A stretch of DNA of 64,000 bases from Aureimonas sp. SA4125. GTDB taxonomy: Bacteria; Pseudomonadota; Alphaproteobacteria; Rhizobiales; Rhizobiaceae. The stretch spans positions 4,120,001 through 4,184,000 of the forward strand of contig NZ_AP025032.1 of assembly GCF_019973775.1 (NCBI RefSeq), in the 5' to 3' direction. The notes beneath the pieces were generated by a model. The model was not told the origin of the DNA and ran no database searches. It saw nothing but the letters and a program-made list of their open reading frames with translations. Within the stretch, counting starts at the first letter, position 1, and each line of letters begins with the position of its first letter. This document shows, piece after piece, positions 1 through 8,689 of the stretch. A program made the position numbers and the translations under genes.

Positions 1-2
1 GC

Positions 3-311
3 GCGGCGGTTTCGGAAGTGGCCCGTCGGCACGGGCTATTGCCGCAGCAGATTTTTGGGTGGCGGCGTGAGGCACGCCGTGTGTTCGATGCGGGCTCGGC
101 GGCCTCGCCGGCTTTCGTGCCCGTCATCGTCGAACCGCCCTCGAGTGTCGTGCCGCACAATTCGCCGAAGCCGCCGCGCCGCAAGCGGGCTGCGGCTCGA
201 AGCGGCGGCGGGATCGAACTGGAGCTCTGTGGCGTCGTTGTTCGCATTGGCCCCGACGCGAGCCCAACGACGATAGCGGCGGTGATCTCGGCGCTGAAGT
301 GTGGTTCGTGA
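3..311 (+). CDS. tnpA: IS66 accessory protein TnpA, 5' truncated by window edge
   Basis: The readable frame enters from outside the window and runs to a TGA at 309-311. Its first residues, around VARRHGL and GWRREAR, are the end of the helix-turn-helix region typical of IS66 TnpA. The C-terminal part carries a basic stretch (KPPRRKRAA) and ends in ISALKCGS. In IS66 elements TnpA is a small DNA-binding accessory protein needed for transposition. The next gene starts inside its stop codon. The missing N-terminus makes the true start unknown. Confidence 0.8.
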   Translation, partial: AAVSEVARRHGLLPQQIFGWRREARRVFDAGSAASPAFVPVIVEPPSSVVPHNSPKPPRRKRAAARSGGGIELELCGVVVRIGPDASPTTIAAVISALKCGS

Positions 312-664
312 TCGGGCCGACGGGCGCGGTCCGGGTGATGGTGGCAACCAAGCCCGTCGACTTCCGCAAGGGCGCGGAAGGACTGGCGGCGCTGGTGCGC
401 GAGACGATGGGCGCCGATCCATTCTCGGGCACGGTCTACGTCTTCCGGGCCAAGCGGGCCGACCGGATCAAGCTGGTATTCTGGGACGGCACCGGCGTGG
501 TGCTGGTCGCCAAGCGGCTGGAGGACGGCCAGTTCCGCTGGCCGAAGGCCCAGGACAGCGTCATGCACCTGACCGCGGCGCAGCTATCGGCGCTGCTCGA
601 AGGCCTCGACTGGCGCCGAGTCCACGAGGTCCAGACCAGCCGCGTCCCGTCGTCATCAGGCTGA
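308..664 (+). CDS. tnpB: IS66 accessory protein TnpB (Orf2)
   Basis: About 118 residues, the normal length for the IS66 Orf2 family. Diagnostic motifs are ATKPVDFRKG near the N-terminus, then FRAKRADRIK and WDGTGVVL. I choose GTG at 308 because it overlaps the tnpA stop (GTGA) and yields MIGPTGAVRV, close to other family members; an upstream GTG at 299 is possible. The protein is required for IS66 transposition but its biochemical role is not well defined. Translational coupling with tnpA is likely from the overlap. Confidence 0.85.
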   Translation: MIGPTGAVRVMVATKPVDFRKGAEGLAALVRETMGADPFSGTVYVFRAKRADRIKLVFWDGTGVVLVAKRLEDGQFRWPKAQDSVMHLTAAQLSALLEGLDWRRVHEVQTSRVPSSSG

Positions 665-721
665 CCTCTGGGGACACAAAAGCCTGTTGCCGCAGGCGTT
701 GGGAGGTGATTCACTTCTGGC

Positions 722-2254
722 ATGACACCCGCTGCCGACACGCTTCCCGACGATCCCGGCACGCTCAAGGCGATGCTGATCACCGAGCGTCTGCGGGCTG
801 AACGTCTCGAGCAAATCATCAAGGAATTGCAGCGCCACCGCTTCGGACGCCGGGCCGAGACGCTGCCGGAAGATCAGCTTCTGCTGGGCCTCGAAGAGGT
901 CGAGCAGGCCGCAGCCGATGACGAGGCGGCCGCAGAGGCCGCGGCTCCGGACGTTCGGACAGAGCGCGCCGCCAAGCGCCGGGCAAATCGAGGCTCGCTG
1001 CCTGCCCACCTGCCTCGGATCGAGATGGTCGTCGACATCGAGGACAAGGCCTGCCCGTGCTGCCGCCATGCCCTGCATGTCATCGGCGAGGACGTCGCCG
1101 AGCGGCTCGACATCGTGCCGGCCCAGTTCCGGGTGCTCGTCACCCGTCGGCCCCGCTATGGCTGCCGGGCCTGCGAGGGCGTTGTCGTCCAGGCGCCGGC
1201 GCCGGCACGGCTGATCGAGGGCGGCATGCCCACCGAGGCTACCGTCGCCCACGTCCTCGTCTCCAAATTTGCCGACCATCTGCCGCTCTATCGCCAGGCG
1301 CAGATTTACGCCCGCCAGGGCGTCCATCTCGACCGCTCGACGCTCGCCGACTGGGTCGGTCGAGCTGCCTTCCTGCTGCGTCCCATCCACGAGCGGCTGT
1401 TGGGCCACCTCAAGGCATCATCGAAATTATTTGCTGACGAGACCACGGCGCCGGTGCTCGATCCCGGTCGCGGCCGGACAAAGACCGGGCAGCTCTTCGC
1501 CTATGCCCGGGACGATCGGCCATGGCAGGGCGGCGACCCGCCCGCCGTTGCCTATGTCTATGCGCCCGACCGCAAGGCCGAGCGGCCCATCGCCCATCTC
1601 AAGGGGTTTGCCGGCATCCTCCAGGTCGACGGCTATGGCGGCTACAAGGTGCTGGCCGAGAAAGGGGATGTCCGGCTCGCCTTCTGTTGGGCGCATGTCC
1701 GCCGACGGTTCTACGAACTCGCCGCCGCCGGCCCCGCACCGATCGCGGCCGAGATGCTGGAGCGCATCGCTGCGCTCTACCGGATCGAGACCGAGATCCG
1801 GGGACGACCGGCCGAGGTCCGCCGTCACGCACGCCAGGAAAGAACGAGGCCCGTCCTCGACGCGATCGAGCTATTCCTGCGCGAGAAGCTCGCGCTCATC
1901 AGCCAGAAGACCAAGCTCGCCGAGGCGATCCGCTACACGCTCTCACGTTGGGAAGGCCTTTGCCTCTTTACAGGCGACGGCCGTGTGGAAATCGACAACA
2001 ACACCGTCGAGCGCTCGATCCGCCCGCTGGCCCTGACCCGTAAGAACGCCCTGTTCGCAGGCTCCGACGGCGGGGCCGGCCACTGGGCCGTCATCGCTTC
2101 GCTGATCGAAACCTGCAAGCTCAACGGCGTCGATCCACAGGCCTACATGACCGCCGTCATCACGCTGATCGTAAAGGGCCATCCCAACAGCGGCATCGAT
2201 GATCTCATGCCATGGCAGTTTAGGCCCACGGACGCGCTCGCCGACGTGGCTTGA
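722..2254 (+). CDS. tnpC: IS66 transposase TnpC
   Basis: A 510-residue DDE transposase. The N-terminal coiled-coil/leucine-rich part (residues 15-45) is followed by a zinc-binding segment with paired Cys motifs (CPCC and CRAC) near residues 110-160. A catalytic Asp sits at residue 239 in LFADETT, a second in LQVDGYGGY, and the catalytic Glu at residue 430 in NNTVERSIRP, followed by the family C-terminal segment ALFAGSDGG. Full length and without frameshift. It lies 57 bases after tnpB and ends 13 bases before the element's right terminus. Confidence 0.93.
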   Translation: MTPAADTLPDDPGTLKAMLITERLRAERLEQIIKELQRHRFGRRAETLPEDQLLLGLEEVEQAAADDEAAAEAAAPDVRTERAAKRRANRGSLPAHLPRIEMVVDIEDKACPCCRHALHVIGEDVAERLDIVPAQFRVLVTRRPRYGCRACEGVVVQAPAPARLIEGGMPTEATVAHVLVSKFADHLPLYRQAQIYARQGVHLDRSTLADWVGRAAFLLRPIHERLLGHLKASSKLFADETTAPVLDPGRGRTKTGQLFAYARDDRPWQGGDPPAVAYVYAPDRKAERPIAHLKGFAGILQVDGYGGYKVLAEKGDVRLAFCWAHVRRRFYELAAAGPAPIAAEMLERIAALYRIETEIRGRPAEVRRHARQERTRPVLDAIELFLREKLALISQKTKLAEAIRYTLSRWEGLCLFTGDGRVEIDNNTVERSIRPLALTRKNALFAGSDGGAGHWAVIASLIETCKLNGVDPQAYMTAVITLIVKGHPNSGIDDLMPWQFRPTDALADVA

Positions 2255-2267
2255 GGACGACGCTTAC

Positions 2268-2401
2268 GCTGAACTGTCCATCGTTTCCGTCCGTGTTCAT
2301 CGGCTGACATGACGGACAGTAGTCGCCGGTACACCGACGCTAAAATTAGGGCCCAGATTTTTCGCCTAATCCTTTGTTCCTCTTTGTTGAAAATCGAAAA
2401 G
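2268..2401. other. short gap right of IS66, possible interrupted reading frame
   Basis: On the minus strand an open frame enters the IS from about 2334 and encodes VYRRLLSVMSADEHGRKRW before reaching the IS terminus at 2267. This could be the start of a gene broken by the IS66 insertion, but it is too short to assign. The rest of the gap is visibly AT-richer than the neighbouring genes and holds nothing I can identify. Confidence 0.25.
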
Positions 2402-2686
2402 TCAAATCGGCGATCGGATTCGGCGCATGCGTCGGCGGATTGTCTCTACAGAGACTAGGTGACCGCGTTCCGCTTCAAGCTTTGCTGCAAGGGCTGCTCC
2501 ACCCTTTTTCCCACGGTTTGCGATAGCTTGAACGATCAGCAGGTTGTCGTCGTAGCCACTATCTTGCGGGACGGGAGGCATGTCCTGCACAAGCGTTTCA
2601 GCATCCTTGACGGGCCGACCCATAATCCGCCCTCTTCGCGTAAGCTTCGTTTTCAACCTGGGGCGCTTTGGCTTCCGAGGCTTCAA
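2402..2686 (-). CDS. small basic protein, unknown function
   Basis: 94 residues, strongly basic at the N-terminus (PRKPKRPRLKTKLTRRGR) and the C-terminus (RRRMRRIR). The segment after residue 55, around GGAALAAKLEAERG followed by VSVETIRRRM, resembles a helix-turn-helix, so a DNA-binding role is possible. It starts 40 bases downstream of the integrase on the same strand and may be co-transcribed with it. I do not recognise the family. The overlapping plus-strand ORFs look like shadows of this gene and the integrase. Confidence 0.45.
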   Translation of the reverse strand: MKPRKPKRPRLKTKLTRRGRIMGRPVKDAETLVQDMPPVPQDSGYDDNLLIVQAIANRGKKGGAALAAKLEAERGHLVSVETIRRRMRRIRSPI

Positions 2687-2726
2687 GCCATTGCTCCCTC
2701 ACAGGTGCCACAATGGACTTCTTTGC

Positions 2727-4031
2727 TCATACGAATGCCCCCTGCCCCGCCTCGGCCACTCGTCGAGTCTCCTCGGTCGAGACGATCGCCTCGACATGCT
2801 CCGCCCAAGCGACGAATGCCCGACGGACCGGGTCTGCGGCTGGGTCGCGGTTGTAGATGGCGACGAGATCAGCCCGCGCGTGACCGAGGGCGAGCTCGGC
2901 GGTCTCCGTATCGATGCCGAGCCGCGACAAACCGGTCCGGAAAGTCCTCCGGAGATCGTGGATGTGGAAGGTGACGCCCGACTGAGCATTAATCCGGTCG
3001 GTGATTTGCGTCCAGCCGCTAATCAGGCCGCCTGTCCGCGGCGAGGCAAAGACGAGATCCGAGCGGGCGTCGACGGAGCATGCGTCGAGTAGCGTGGCGA
3101 GCGCGCCGGCAATCGGCACCTCATGGCCACGCCCCTGTTTTACGAACACAGCGGGCAGCCGGATCAGTGCTGCCTCTCTATCGATCATGCCACGCGTGAG
3201 GCCAGCGCCTTCACCTCGTCGGCAGCCCGTCAGGATCCAGAAGCGCACCAGGCGGCCGTTGACGGTCCCCGGGTCGGCCGCCCGCCAAACCTTCACCAGA
3301 TCCTCGTCGGGCAGGGCGCGGCCGTGCTCAGCCTTTGCAACGCGATCGGCGCGGGTCGCACGTTCCTTCCGATGGCCGGCAAGGGGGTTGGATGGGATTA
3401 CCTGCGCTTTGGCCACGCACCACGTTAGGAAGGCCCTGCAACGAGCCCGGAAATCTCTGCCGGCACCGACCCGACTAGCCTGCTCGAGCTTTTCGATGAT
3501 CTTGGCGTATTCGGCTCCAGTGATCGTGCGGATGTCTCGGGCCAAAAGGTGCTTCATCTTCGTTCGTAAGTTCCGGGTGTGAAGCTCGGCCCCCACATAG
3601 CTGCGGCGGATCAGGTCTTTCTCATAGCGGTCGATCAAGTCGGCCAGCTTGGAGCGCTCGACATCGCGGCCTTCCTTACGCTCGGCAAGCGGGTCTTCCC
3701 CACGGGCGATTTTCCCAAGGGCGATCCTCGCGAGCGTGCGCGCCTCGGCCGTCGTCCTGATCGTTGTGGGCGTGCCCAATTTCATGCGCTTAAAGGTCCC
3801 TGCCCTACCGCTTCCGACTGGCCGGTAAGCGAGGATCCACGACTTTCCGCCGGGCCTTAAACGGACGCCAAAACCCGTTACGTCCGTGTCCCACGCGACA
3901 ATGTCCGACTTGCCGGTCGGCAACACCAACTGAGCTACGTAGGCATCTGTCAGTCGGGATTTCAGCAATAGCAGATTCCTCTGGGCAGCACATGGGCAGC
4001 ACCGTTTCGGTAACCGACCGGACTCTTCCAT
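2727..4031 (-). CDS. int: tyrosine recombinase/integrase
   Basis: About 434 residues in the layout of P4-type phage/island integrases. An N-terminal arm-type DNA-binding domain (TGFGVRLRPGGKSW, LARIALGKIARGEDP) is followed by a core-binding SAM-like domain, then the catalytic domain. Visible catalytic residues are the Arg in TGCRRGE, the HxxR box in HIHDLRRTF, the His in LALGHARADL and the Tyr in VAIYNRD. It catalyses site-specific integration and excision. ATG at 4031 is chosen; a TTG at 4040 is also possible, and the real start could be further in, since family-like sequence begins only near SRLTDAYV. The gene lies 94 bases from a tRNA 3' half, fitting a tRNA-integrating element. Confidence 0.9.
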   Translation of the reverse strand: MEESGRLPKRCCPCAAQRNLLLLKSRLTDAYVAQLVLPTGKSDIVAWDTDVTGFGVRLRPGGKSWILAYRPVGSGRAGTFKRMKLGTPTTIRTTAEARTLARIALGKIARGEDPLAERKEGRDVERSKLADLIDRYEKDLIRRSYVGAELHTRNLRTKMKHLLARDIRTITGAEYAKIIEKLEQASRVGAGRDFRARCRAFLTWCVAKAQVIPSNPLAGHRKERATRADRVAKAEHGRALPDEDLVKVWRAADPGTVNGRLVRFWILTGCRRGEGAGLTRGMIDREAALIRLPAVFVKQGRGHEVPIAGALATLLDACSVDARSDLVFASPRTGGLISGWTQITDRINAQSGVTFHIHDLRRTFRTGLSRLGIDTETAELALGHARADLVAIYNRDPAADPVRRAFVAWAEHVEAIVSTEETRRVAEAGQGAFV

Positions 4032-4124
4032 AACCCACAATAGCCCAATTACGTCAGTAAAGACAGGTTTTTAGGAGACTTCATATTCCCCTCTATAAAC
4101 CCCAGTAATCCCTCCCAGATGATT

Positions 4125-4169
4125 TTGGTAATGGAGAGGTCGGGAGTTCAATCCTCCCTCGCAGCACCA
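4125..4169 (+). other. attR: attachment site: 3' half of a tRNA-Thr(GGT) gene
   Basis: Read from canonical tRNA position 32, every element fits: anticodon loop TTGGTAA (4125-4131, anticodon GGT at 4127-4129), anticodon 3' stem TGGAG, 5-nt variable loop AGGTC, T-stem GGGAG, T-loop TTCAATC, T-stem CTCCC, acceptor strand TCGCAGC, discriminator A and encoded CCA. The 5' half is absent: the bases before 4125 cannot form the anticodon stem or D-arm. This is the remnant expected when an integrase recombines in the anticodon loop, so it is best read as the chromosome-side attachment repeat of the element to its left. Confidence 0.85.
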
Positions 4170-4949
4170 TCCTCGTCCTTCCGTTCGCGTCTGGCGACAG
4201 CGGCGCCAATCTTCCAACTGCATGGACCATCGCGCTTCGGGCAAGGCCTAGCCCGGCAGATGATCGGGCATCAGTCCGATACCGGCTCGGCGCAGGGGGT
4301 GAGGCCGCAAGCTTGAACCTCCGTCCCCATCCACCGTCGCGGCACCGCCGGGAGCAGCCCAGCAGGTCACCGCCCTACCCTTGACGGTGTCGTCTGGGGG
4401 GCAGGCCTTCCGGATAATGAAGGTCGCGGGGAACGCTCCGGCACTTTTTCGCCCGCATCAAGCCGACGAACTCCCCGCGCCGGGGCGGTCGCGCGGCATG
4501 TCACGCTGGATCAGCGCCGCGCTATTGGCCCCTGCCCGACGCGGCATTGAAGCTGAATAGTGAGAACAAGCAGGCTTAGACACAGTCGATGTTCCTGCCG
4601 TCCTTCCGATTCTGAAAATTGATCTCGATCGACAATGGAATCACGTTTGCAGAAAAGCTGCCGCGGGCCATGATGACGTGATTCGATGCGCGGATTTTGA
4701 TTCCGGGGCAGTTGGCAGAAGCGGAGGCGCAAGGCGACCCACACAGGGTTTCGTGATTCGGGGTGAGTATTTGGTTGATCGCTGGAGCAAAATGACCTTC
4801 ATGGCATCGCTCCCTTGCTGTGGACCCTTTCCGGACATCGGAAGGGCCGTCGAGGCACTCGGCCTCCCAGAATGCGCTCCGAGACCGGACCGCGTGAACG
4901 GCGGCATGCGAGCAAGCGGTGATCCGACCGCCGGCACCGCGGTGCCGCG
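4170..4949. other. 780-base stretch without a convincing gene
   Basis: Several short ORFs cross this stretch (for example 4119-4316 and 4678-4953), but none has a recognisable domain, a good ribosome binding site or protein-like composition. It lies just outside the tRNA-derived attachment site and may be scarred chromosome next to an insertion hot spot. I see no RNA gene here. Confidence 0.5.
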
Positions 4950-7205
4950 ATGAGCCTGGCCTTGCGGTTGTCCATGGCCATGGTGTGCCTGACAGCGGCG
5001 ACGACCCTGACCGCCGGCGTGATCGTCTACCGGCAGAGCACGGCGGCCGCGCTCCCGCTGGCCCTCGATGCCCTGCGCTCGCACACGGCTCTCCTGGCGG
5101 ACGACTTGCTCGGCTATGTCGACGTGGCGCGCGAGGACCTCCTCGTCATGGCGCAGAGCCCGGCCGTCCGGGAATATGCCGATGAGGCCGAAAAAGCATC
5201 GCCCGTTCAGGGCTGGCACGGGGCGCCCCGGCAGCGGGCGCGCGCTGCGCGGCTCCTTGTTGCCCTTGTCACGATCAAGCTGCGCTACGACCAGCTGCGG
5301 ATCATCGGTCGGCACGAAAACGGCCGGGAAGTCGTGCGCGTCGATCGCCAGGGGCCGGGCGGCGCGGCGCGGTCAGTGGCCTCGGCGGCATTGAAGGCGC
5401 GTGCCGGCAGCCCCTATTTCGAGCCGGCCTTCGCCCGCAGGGGAGACGACGTCTACGTCTCCACGATCGCCTACCACCGCGAGGAGGGCGGGGGCGAGCG
5501 ACCGGCAATTCCGACGATGCGGCTGGGGAAACCGGTTCTGTTCGACGGCAGGGACCCGCAGTTCATTCTCATGGCCGATGTCGACATGCGGCCGATCTTC
5601 GCCCGGCTCAGCAGTGCCTTGCCGCCGACAAGCACGATGTACCTCGTCGATGAGGCAGGCCACTACCTCATCGACGGCAAGCACCGGGATGAGGTCACGG
5701 GAAATGAGACCGGCCCCGTCGGCCGCATCCAGGACGAACTCGGCGGGATAGCCCCCCTCCTGGCGTCGACGAAACCGGCCGTTCTGGCATTGCAGGATGC
5801 CGACGGCCGCCCGATGGCGGCCGCTTCCTGGCCGGTCCTTCTCGTCGGCGCGCAGCGCGTGACGATTCTCGAGCTCGCGCCGATCGCTGAATTGATGGCG
5901 CCGACCAATGCGAGCATCGCCCGCGCGATCCTCGCGGTCGGCTCAGTCGCGGGCGTACTCGCGGCCCTGGTTGCCGTGACGGTGTCCTACCGGGTCTCCC
6001 ATCCCCTGCGGTCGATCGCCGACGCCCTCGTCGACGTCACCCGCGGCAGGCCGGTCAGCCTTCCCGTCCGGGCAACCGGCGAGATCGGGGCCCTGGCGCG
6101 CGGCGTGGCGCAGTATCTCGAGCGCGAGTCTCTTCTGGGAGCCCTCGTCAGTTCCTCCATCGATGCGGTTCTCACCAAGACCTTGGACGGGACGATCACC
6201 TCGTGGAACCCCGCCGCTGCCGCGCTGTACGGCTACTCCGCCGACGAGGCGATCGGCGCCAATATCAAGATGCTCACGCCAGTGGACCGTCGGGCCGAAT
6301 TGGAGGAGATCATGCAGGGCCTCGCCAGGGGAGACAGCCTCCACGCCTACCAGACCGTCGGGATCGACAAATCCGGCAAGCGGCTGGACGTCTCGCTGAC
6401 GATCTCGCCCATCCGCAGCCCGGCAGGCGTGGTCGTCGGCGGCTCGACGATTGCCCGTGATATCACCCGAACGCTGGCGGATGCGCGCCAGTTGCGCAAG
6501 CTCCAGGCGGAAACCGCGCACGCCGCGCGGGTCGACACCGCCGGCCAGATGGCCGCAACCCTCGCGCATGAATTGAACCAGCCGCTGACGGCCATGATCA
6601 ACTACGTCAGATCGGTGCAGCGGACACTGGAGGATCGTGGCCGGCCGGAGGACGACAAGGTCATCTCCTATGCCCAGAAGGCGATGGAGCAGAGCCGGCG
6701 CGCCGCCGATATCGTGCGCAAGGTCAGCACCTTCATCGGCAACAAGCAGTCCAATGTCTGTCATCAGATGATCAACCCCGTCGTCGAGCAGGGCCTCGAA
6801 CTGGCGTTGCTGGGCGCCGGCAAGCAGTCGGTCATCGTGACCCGGGATTATGCCGAGGGACTCCCCAGCGTTTCCATCGATGAGGTCCAGATCGGTCAGG
6901 TCGTCGCCAACCTCGCGCGCAACGCCTTGGAAGCCATGGCCTCCGTCAGCGATGCCCGGCTGACGATCAGGACGGCCGCATCAGACGGCACCGTTGTCGT
7001 CACGATATCCGATACGGGCACCGGCTTCGACGCCAGCATACGTGACCACCTGTTCGAGCCCTTCATCACGAACAAGCCGGGCGGCATGGGTTTTGGTCTC
7101 AATATCTGCCGCTCGCTGATCGAAGCGCATGGGGGAACATTGATGGCAGAGGAATCGGTGGAGGGCACGATCTTCCGGTTCACGCTGCCGGCGGCTCAAG
7201 GATAG
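4950..7205 (+). CDS. membrane sensor histidine kinase with HAMP and PAS domains (FixL/DctB-like)
   Basis: 751 residues. A first membrane helix (about 5-28) and a second (about 325-347) enclose a roughly 290-residue periplasmic sensor region. A HAMP segment (YRVSHPLRSIADAL) and a PAS domain (about 405-515, with TSWNPAAAALYGYSADE) follow. The H-box is ATLAHELNQPL with phospho-acceptor His540, and the kinase lobe shows the N-box NLARNALEA, G1 SDTGTGFD and G2 MGFGLNICRS. The HELNQP form groups it with FixL/DctB-type kinases. It ends 3 bases before a FixJ-type regulator, its probable partner. The ligand is unknown: the PAS lacks a clear heme-His signature that I could confirm. Confidence 0.92.
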   Translation: MSLALRLSMAMVCLTAATTLTAGVIVYRQSTAAALPLALDALRSHTALLADDLLGYVDVAREDLLVMAQSPAVREYADEAEKASPVQGWHGAPRQRARAARLLVALVTIKLRYDQLRIIGRHENGREVVRVDRQGPGGAARSVASAALKARAGSPYFEPAFARRGDDVYVSTIAYHREEGGGERPAIPTMRLGKPVLFDGRDPQFILMADVDMRPIFARLSSALPPTSTMYLVDEAGHYLIDGKHRDEVTGNETGPVGRIQDELGGIAPLLASTKPAVLALQDADGRPMAAASWPVLLVGAQRVTILELAPIAELMAPTNASIARAILAVGSVAGVLAALVAVTVSYRVSHPLRSIADALVDVTRGRPVSLPVRATGEIGALARGVAQYLERESLLGALVSSSIDAVLTKTLDGTITSWNPAAAALYGYSADEAIGANIKMLTPVDRRAELEEIMQGLARGDSLHAYQTVGIDKSGKRLDVSLTISPIRSPAGVVVGGSTIARDITRTLADARQLRKLQAETAHAARVDTAGQMAATLAHELNQPLTAMINYVRSVQRTLEDRGRPEDDKVISYAQKAMEQSRRAADIVRKVSTFIGNKQSNVCHQMINPVVEQGLELALLGAGKQSVIVTRDYAEGLPSVSIDEVQIGQVVANLARNALEAMASVSDARLTIRTAASDGTVVVTISDTGTGFDASIRDHLFEPFITNKPGGMGFGLNICRSLIEAHGGTLMAEESVEGTIFRFTLPAAQG

Positions 7206-7208
7206 GTC

Positions 7209-7835
7209 ATGACACGCAGCACCGTCTGTCTCGTCGACGATGATGAAGCCGTCCTCGGCTCTCTCACCGCCCTTCTGGAAACCGTTGGGTACAACGTCAG
7301 GTCATATCTCTCGGCGCAGGAGTTTCTTCGCCGAGAAATCACCGAAGCGGCAAGCAGCCGGATCGACTGCCTGATCACCGATTTTCGCATGCCGGAGATG
7401 ACCGGCGTCGAGCTGCAGCAACGTCTGAGCGACGCCGGCGCCGACTTCCCTGTCATCGTCGTTACGGCCTTCGGGGAGGTGCGCGCCGCGGTCGCCGCGC
7501 TGAAGCTGGGTGCCCACGATTTCATTGAGAAGCCGTTCGAGGAAGAGGGGCTGATCCGGGCCGTCGAGGGCGCGATCGGGAGGGCGCAGGCTTTGCGAAC
7601 GCGCTCTTCGGCCTGTCGGCAGGCGCGCGACCGGTTTGCCACGCTGTCCCCTCGCGAAACCGAGATTCTGGGTCACGTCGCCTCTGGCGCGCCCAGCAGG
7701 ACCATTGCCCTCAGGCTCGGAATATCGCCCCGCACGGTCGAGATCCACCGCACCAACCTGATGCGCAAGTCAGGCGCAAAGAGCATTGCGGAACTGGTTG
7801 GCCTCGCCCACGAAGCGGCGTTCCACGATGAGTAG
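7209..7835 (+). CDS. FixJ-family response regulator
   Basis: 208 residues. The receiver domain has the acidic pair in LVDDDEA, phospho-acceptor Asp58 in LITDFRMPEM, a conserved Thr in VVTAFG and Lys in FIEKPFEE. The C-terminal LuxR/FixJ-type helix-turn-helix (about 145-195) reads LSPRETEILGHVASG, then ISPRTVEIHRTNLMRK. Phosphorylated FixJ proteins dimerise and activate transcription. It is 3 bases behind the kinase gene, so the two almost certainly form one operon and one phosphorelay. Target genes are not evident from the sequence. Confidence 0.93.
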   Translation: MTRSTVCLVDDDEAVLGSLTALLETVGYNVRSYLSAQEFLRREITEAASSRIDCLITDFRMPEMTGVELQQRLSDAGADFPVIVVTAFGEVRAAVAALKLGAHDFIEKPFEEEGLIRAVEGAIGRAQALRTRSSACRQARDRFATLSPRETEILGHVASGAPSRTIALRLGISPRTVEIHRTNLMRKSGAKSIAELVGLAHEAAFHDE

Positions 7836-8139
7836 TCCCCGCCGGATCATCACCGATGGCTCGCAAACGGGATTTGGACTTTCGCCAGCGGCCCCCGAGC
7901 CGATTATGCCGGTTATCCAGCCGCAGCCATGCTCAGGAAAGATTGCTACCGGATCTGCGTGCCTCGCCCTCGCGTCGATCGGGCGGAAATCTCTGCCGGG
8001 CGAATGGACGAGCCCTTGCCTGTCAAGGCTCGGTCCGCAGAGGGCGGTATACGTATTTTCCGCGTATTGTTGGACGGCTGCGCCCGCGCGAAAATGGCGG
8101 GCGCGCTGCAAACTCTGGACGATGAAATGACGGGGCTTG
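7836..8139. other. 304-base gap between response regulators
   Basis: No gene is supported here. Overlapping ORFs in both strands lack domains. An AT-richer patch around 8046-8070 (TATACGTATTTT) lies about 80 bases before the next gene and may hold its promoter, but I cannot assign boxes with confidence. Confidence 0.4.
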
Positions 8140-8529
8140 ATGTCAGAACGCTCAAGGCTCCTGCGGGACGTGACCGTCTATCTCATCGAAGATGACGAGG
8201 CGGTTCGACAATCCATCGGCGCCGTCCTCGAAACGCATGGTGCGACGGTCAGGCCCCTGTCCGGGGCCGGCGAGGCACGACGGCTGAGGTATCACGAGGA
8301 TCGCGCCATCATGGTGATCGACGTCCACCTGACGGACGGCCTCGGACCCGATCTTCTGGCGGAACTGCGCAGCAACGGTGTCTCGGCTCCTGCCATCCTG
8401 ATGACGGGAAGGATCGAAGCTCGACTCCGCAATATCGCGAGAGACCTCGAGGTCGCCATTCTCGAAAAGCCACTGGACGGTGACGACCTGGCTGCCCGAA
8501 TGTCCAGCCTGATGCACGGGAACCATTGA
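8140..8529 (+). CDS. stand-alone response regulator receiver
   Basis: 129 residues comprising one receiver domain and no output domain. It has the acidic pair IEDDEA, phospho-acceptor Asp61 in VIDVHLTDGL, a Thr in LMTGRIE and the Lys in ILEKPL. ATG at 8140 is chosen over the overlapping TTG at 8137. Solo receivers of this FixJ-like class often act as phosphate sinks or competitors for a kinase. Its position behind the kinase/FixJ pair makes cross-talk with that pair a reasonable inference, though the 300-base gap suggests its own promoter. Confidence 0.85.
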   Translation: MSERSRLLRDVTVYLIEDDEAVRQSIGAVLETHGATVRPLSGAGEARRLRYHEDRAIMVIDVHLTDGLGPDLLAELRSNGVSAPAILMTGRIEARLRNIARDLEVAILEKPLDGDDLAARMSSLMHGNH

Positions 8530-8689
8530 CCCCCCGCACGGGCAGATCTGGACGGTTCGTTGCTGGCGAGGGGAAGACCGGCAGATTTGCGTCGCCGCGA
8601 CACAAGATCTGCCGATGTTGAACGGCACGCGAACCTCGAACACGGGAGAGTGCCGATTCCCTGTCGCGGCGCAAACAGAGCACGCCCGC

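Larger units (their letters stand above)
1..2267 (+). mobile_element. IS66-family insertion sequence, left end outside window
   Basis: Three consecutive genes have the IS66 order tnpA-tnpB-tnpC. The right end is placed at 2267 because the sequence there reads CGCTTAC on the plus strand, the inverse of the GTAAGCG terminus known for IS66 elements. IS66 elements usually duplicate 8 bp of target; the right copy would be GCTGAACT at 2268-2275, but the left copy lies outside the window. The coding genes all look intact apart from the cut tnpA, so the element may still be active. It sits inside the integrase-bearing element to its right. Confidence 0.85.

Noticed and set aside
3922..3941. GTAGCTCAGTTGGT on the minus strand, identical to a tRNA D-arm
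   Set aside because: It falls in frame within the integrase (YVAQLV) and no pairing D-stem, anticodon arm or acceptor follows. Also in the opposite orientation to the attachment tRNA half.
4678..4953. 91-residue plus-strand ORF before the histidine kinase
   Set aside because: No RBS, no domain and biased composition; overlaps the kinase start.
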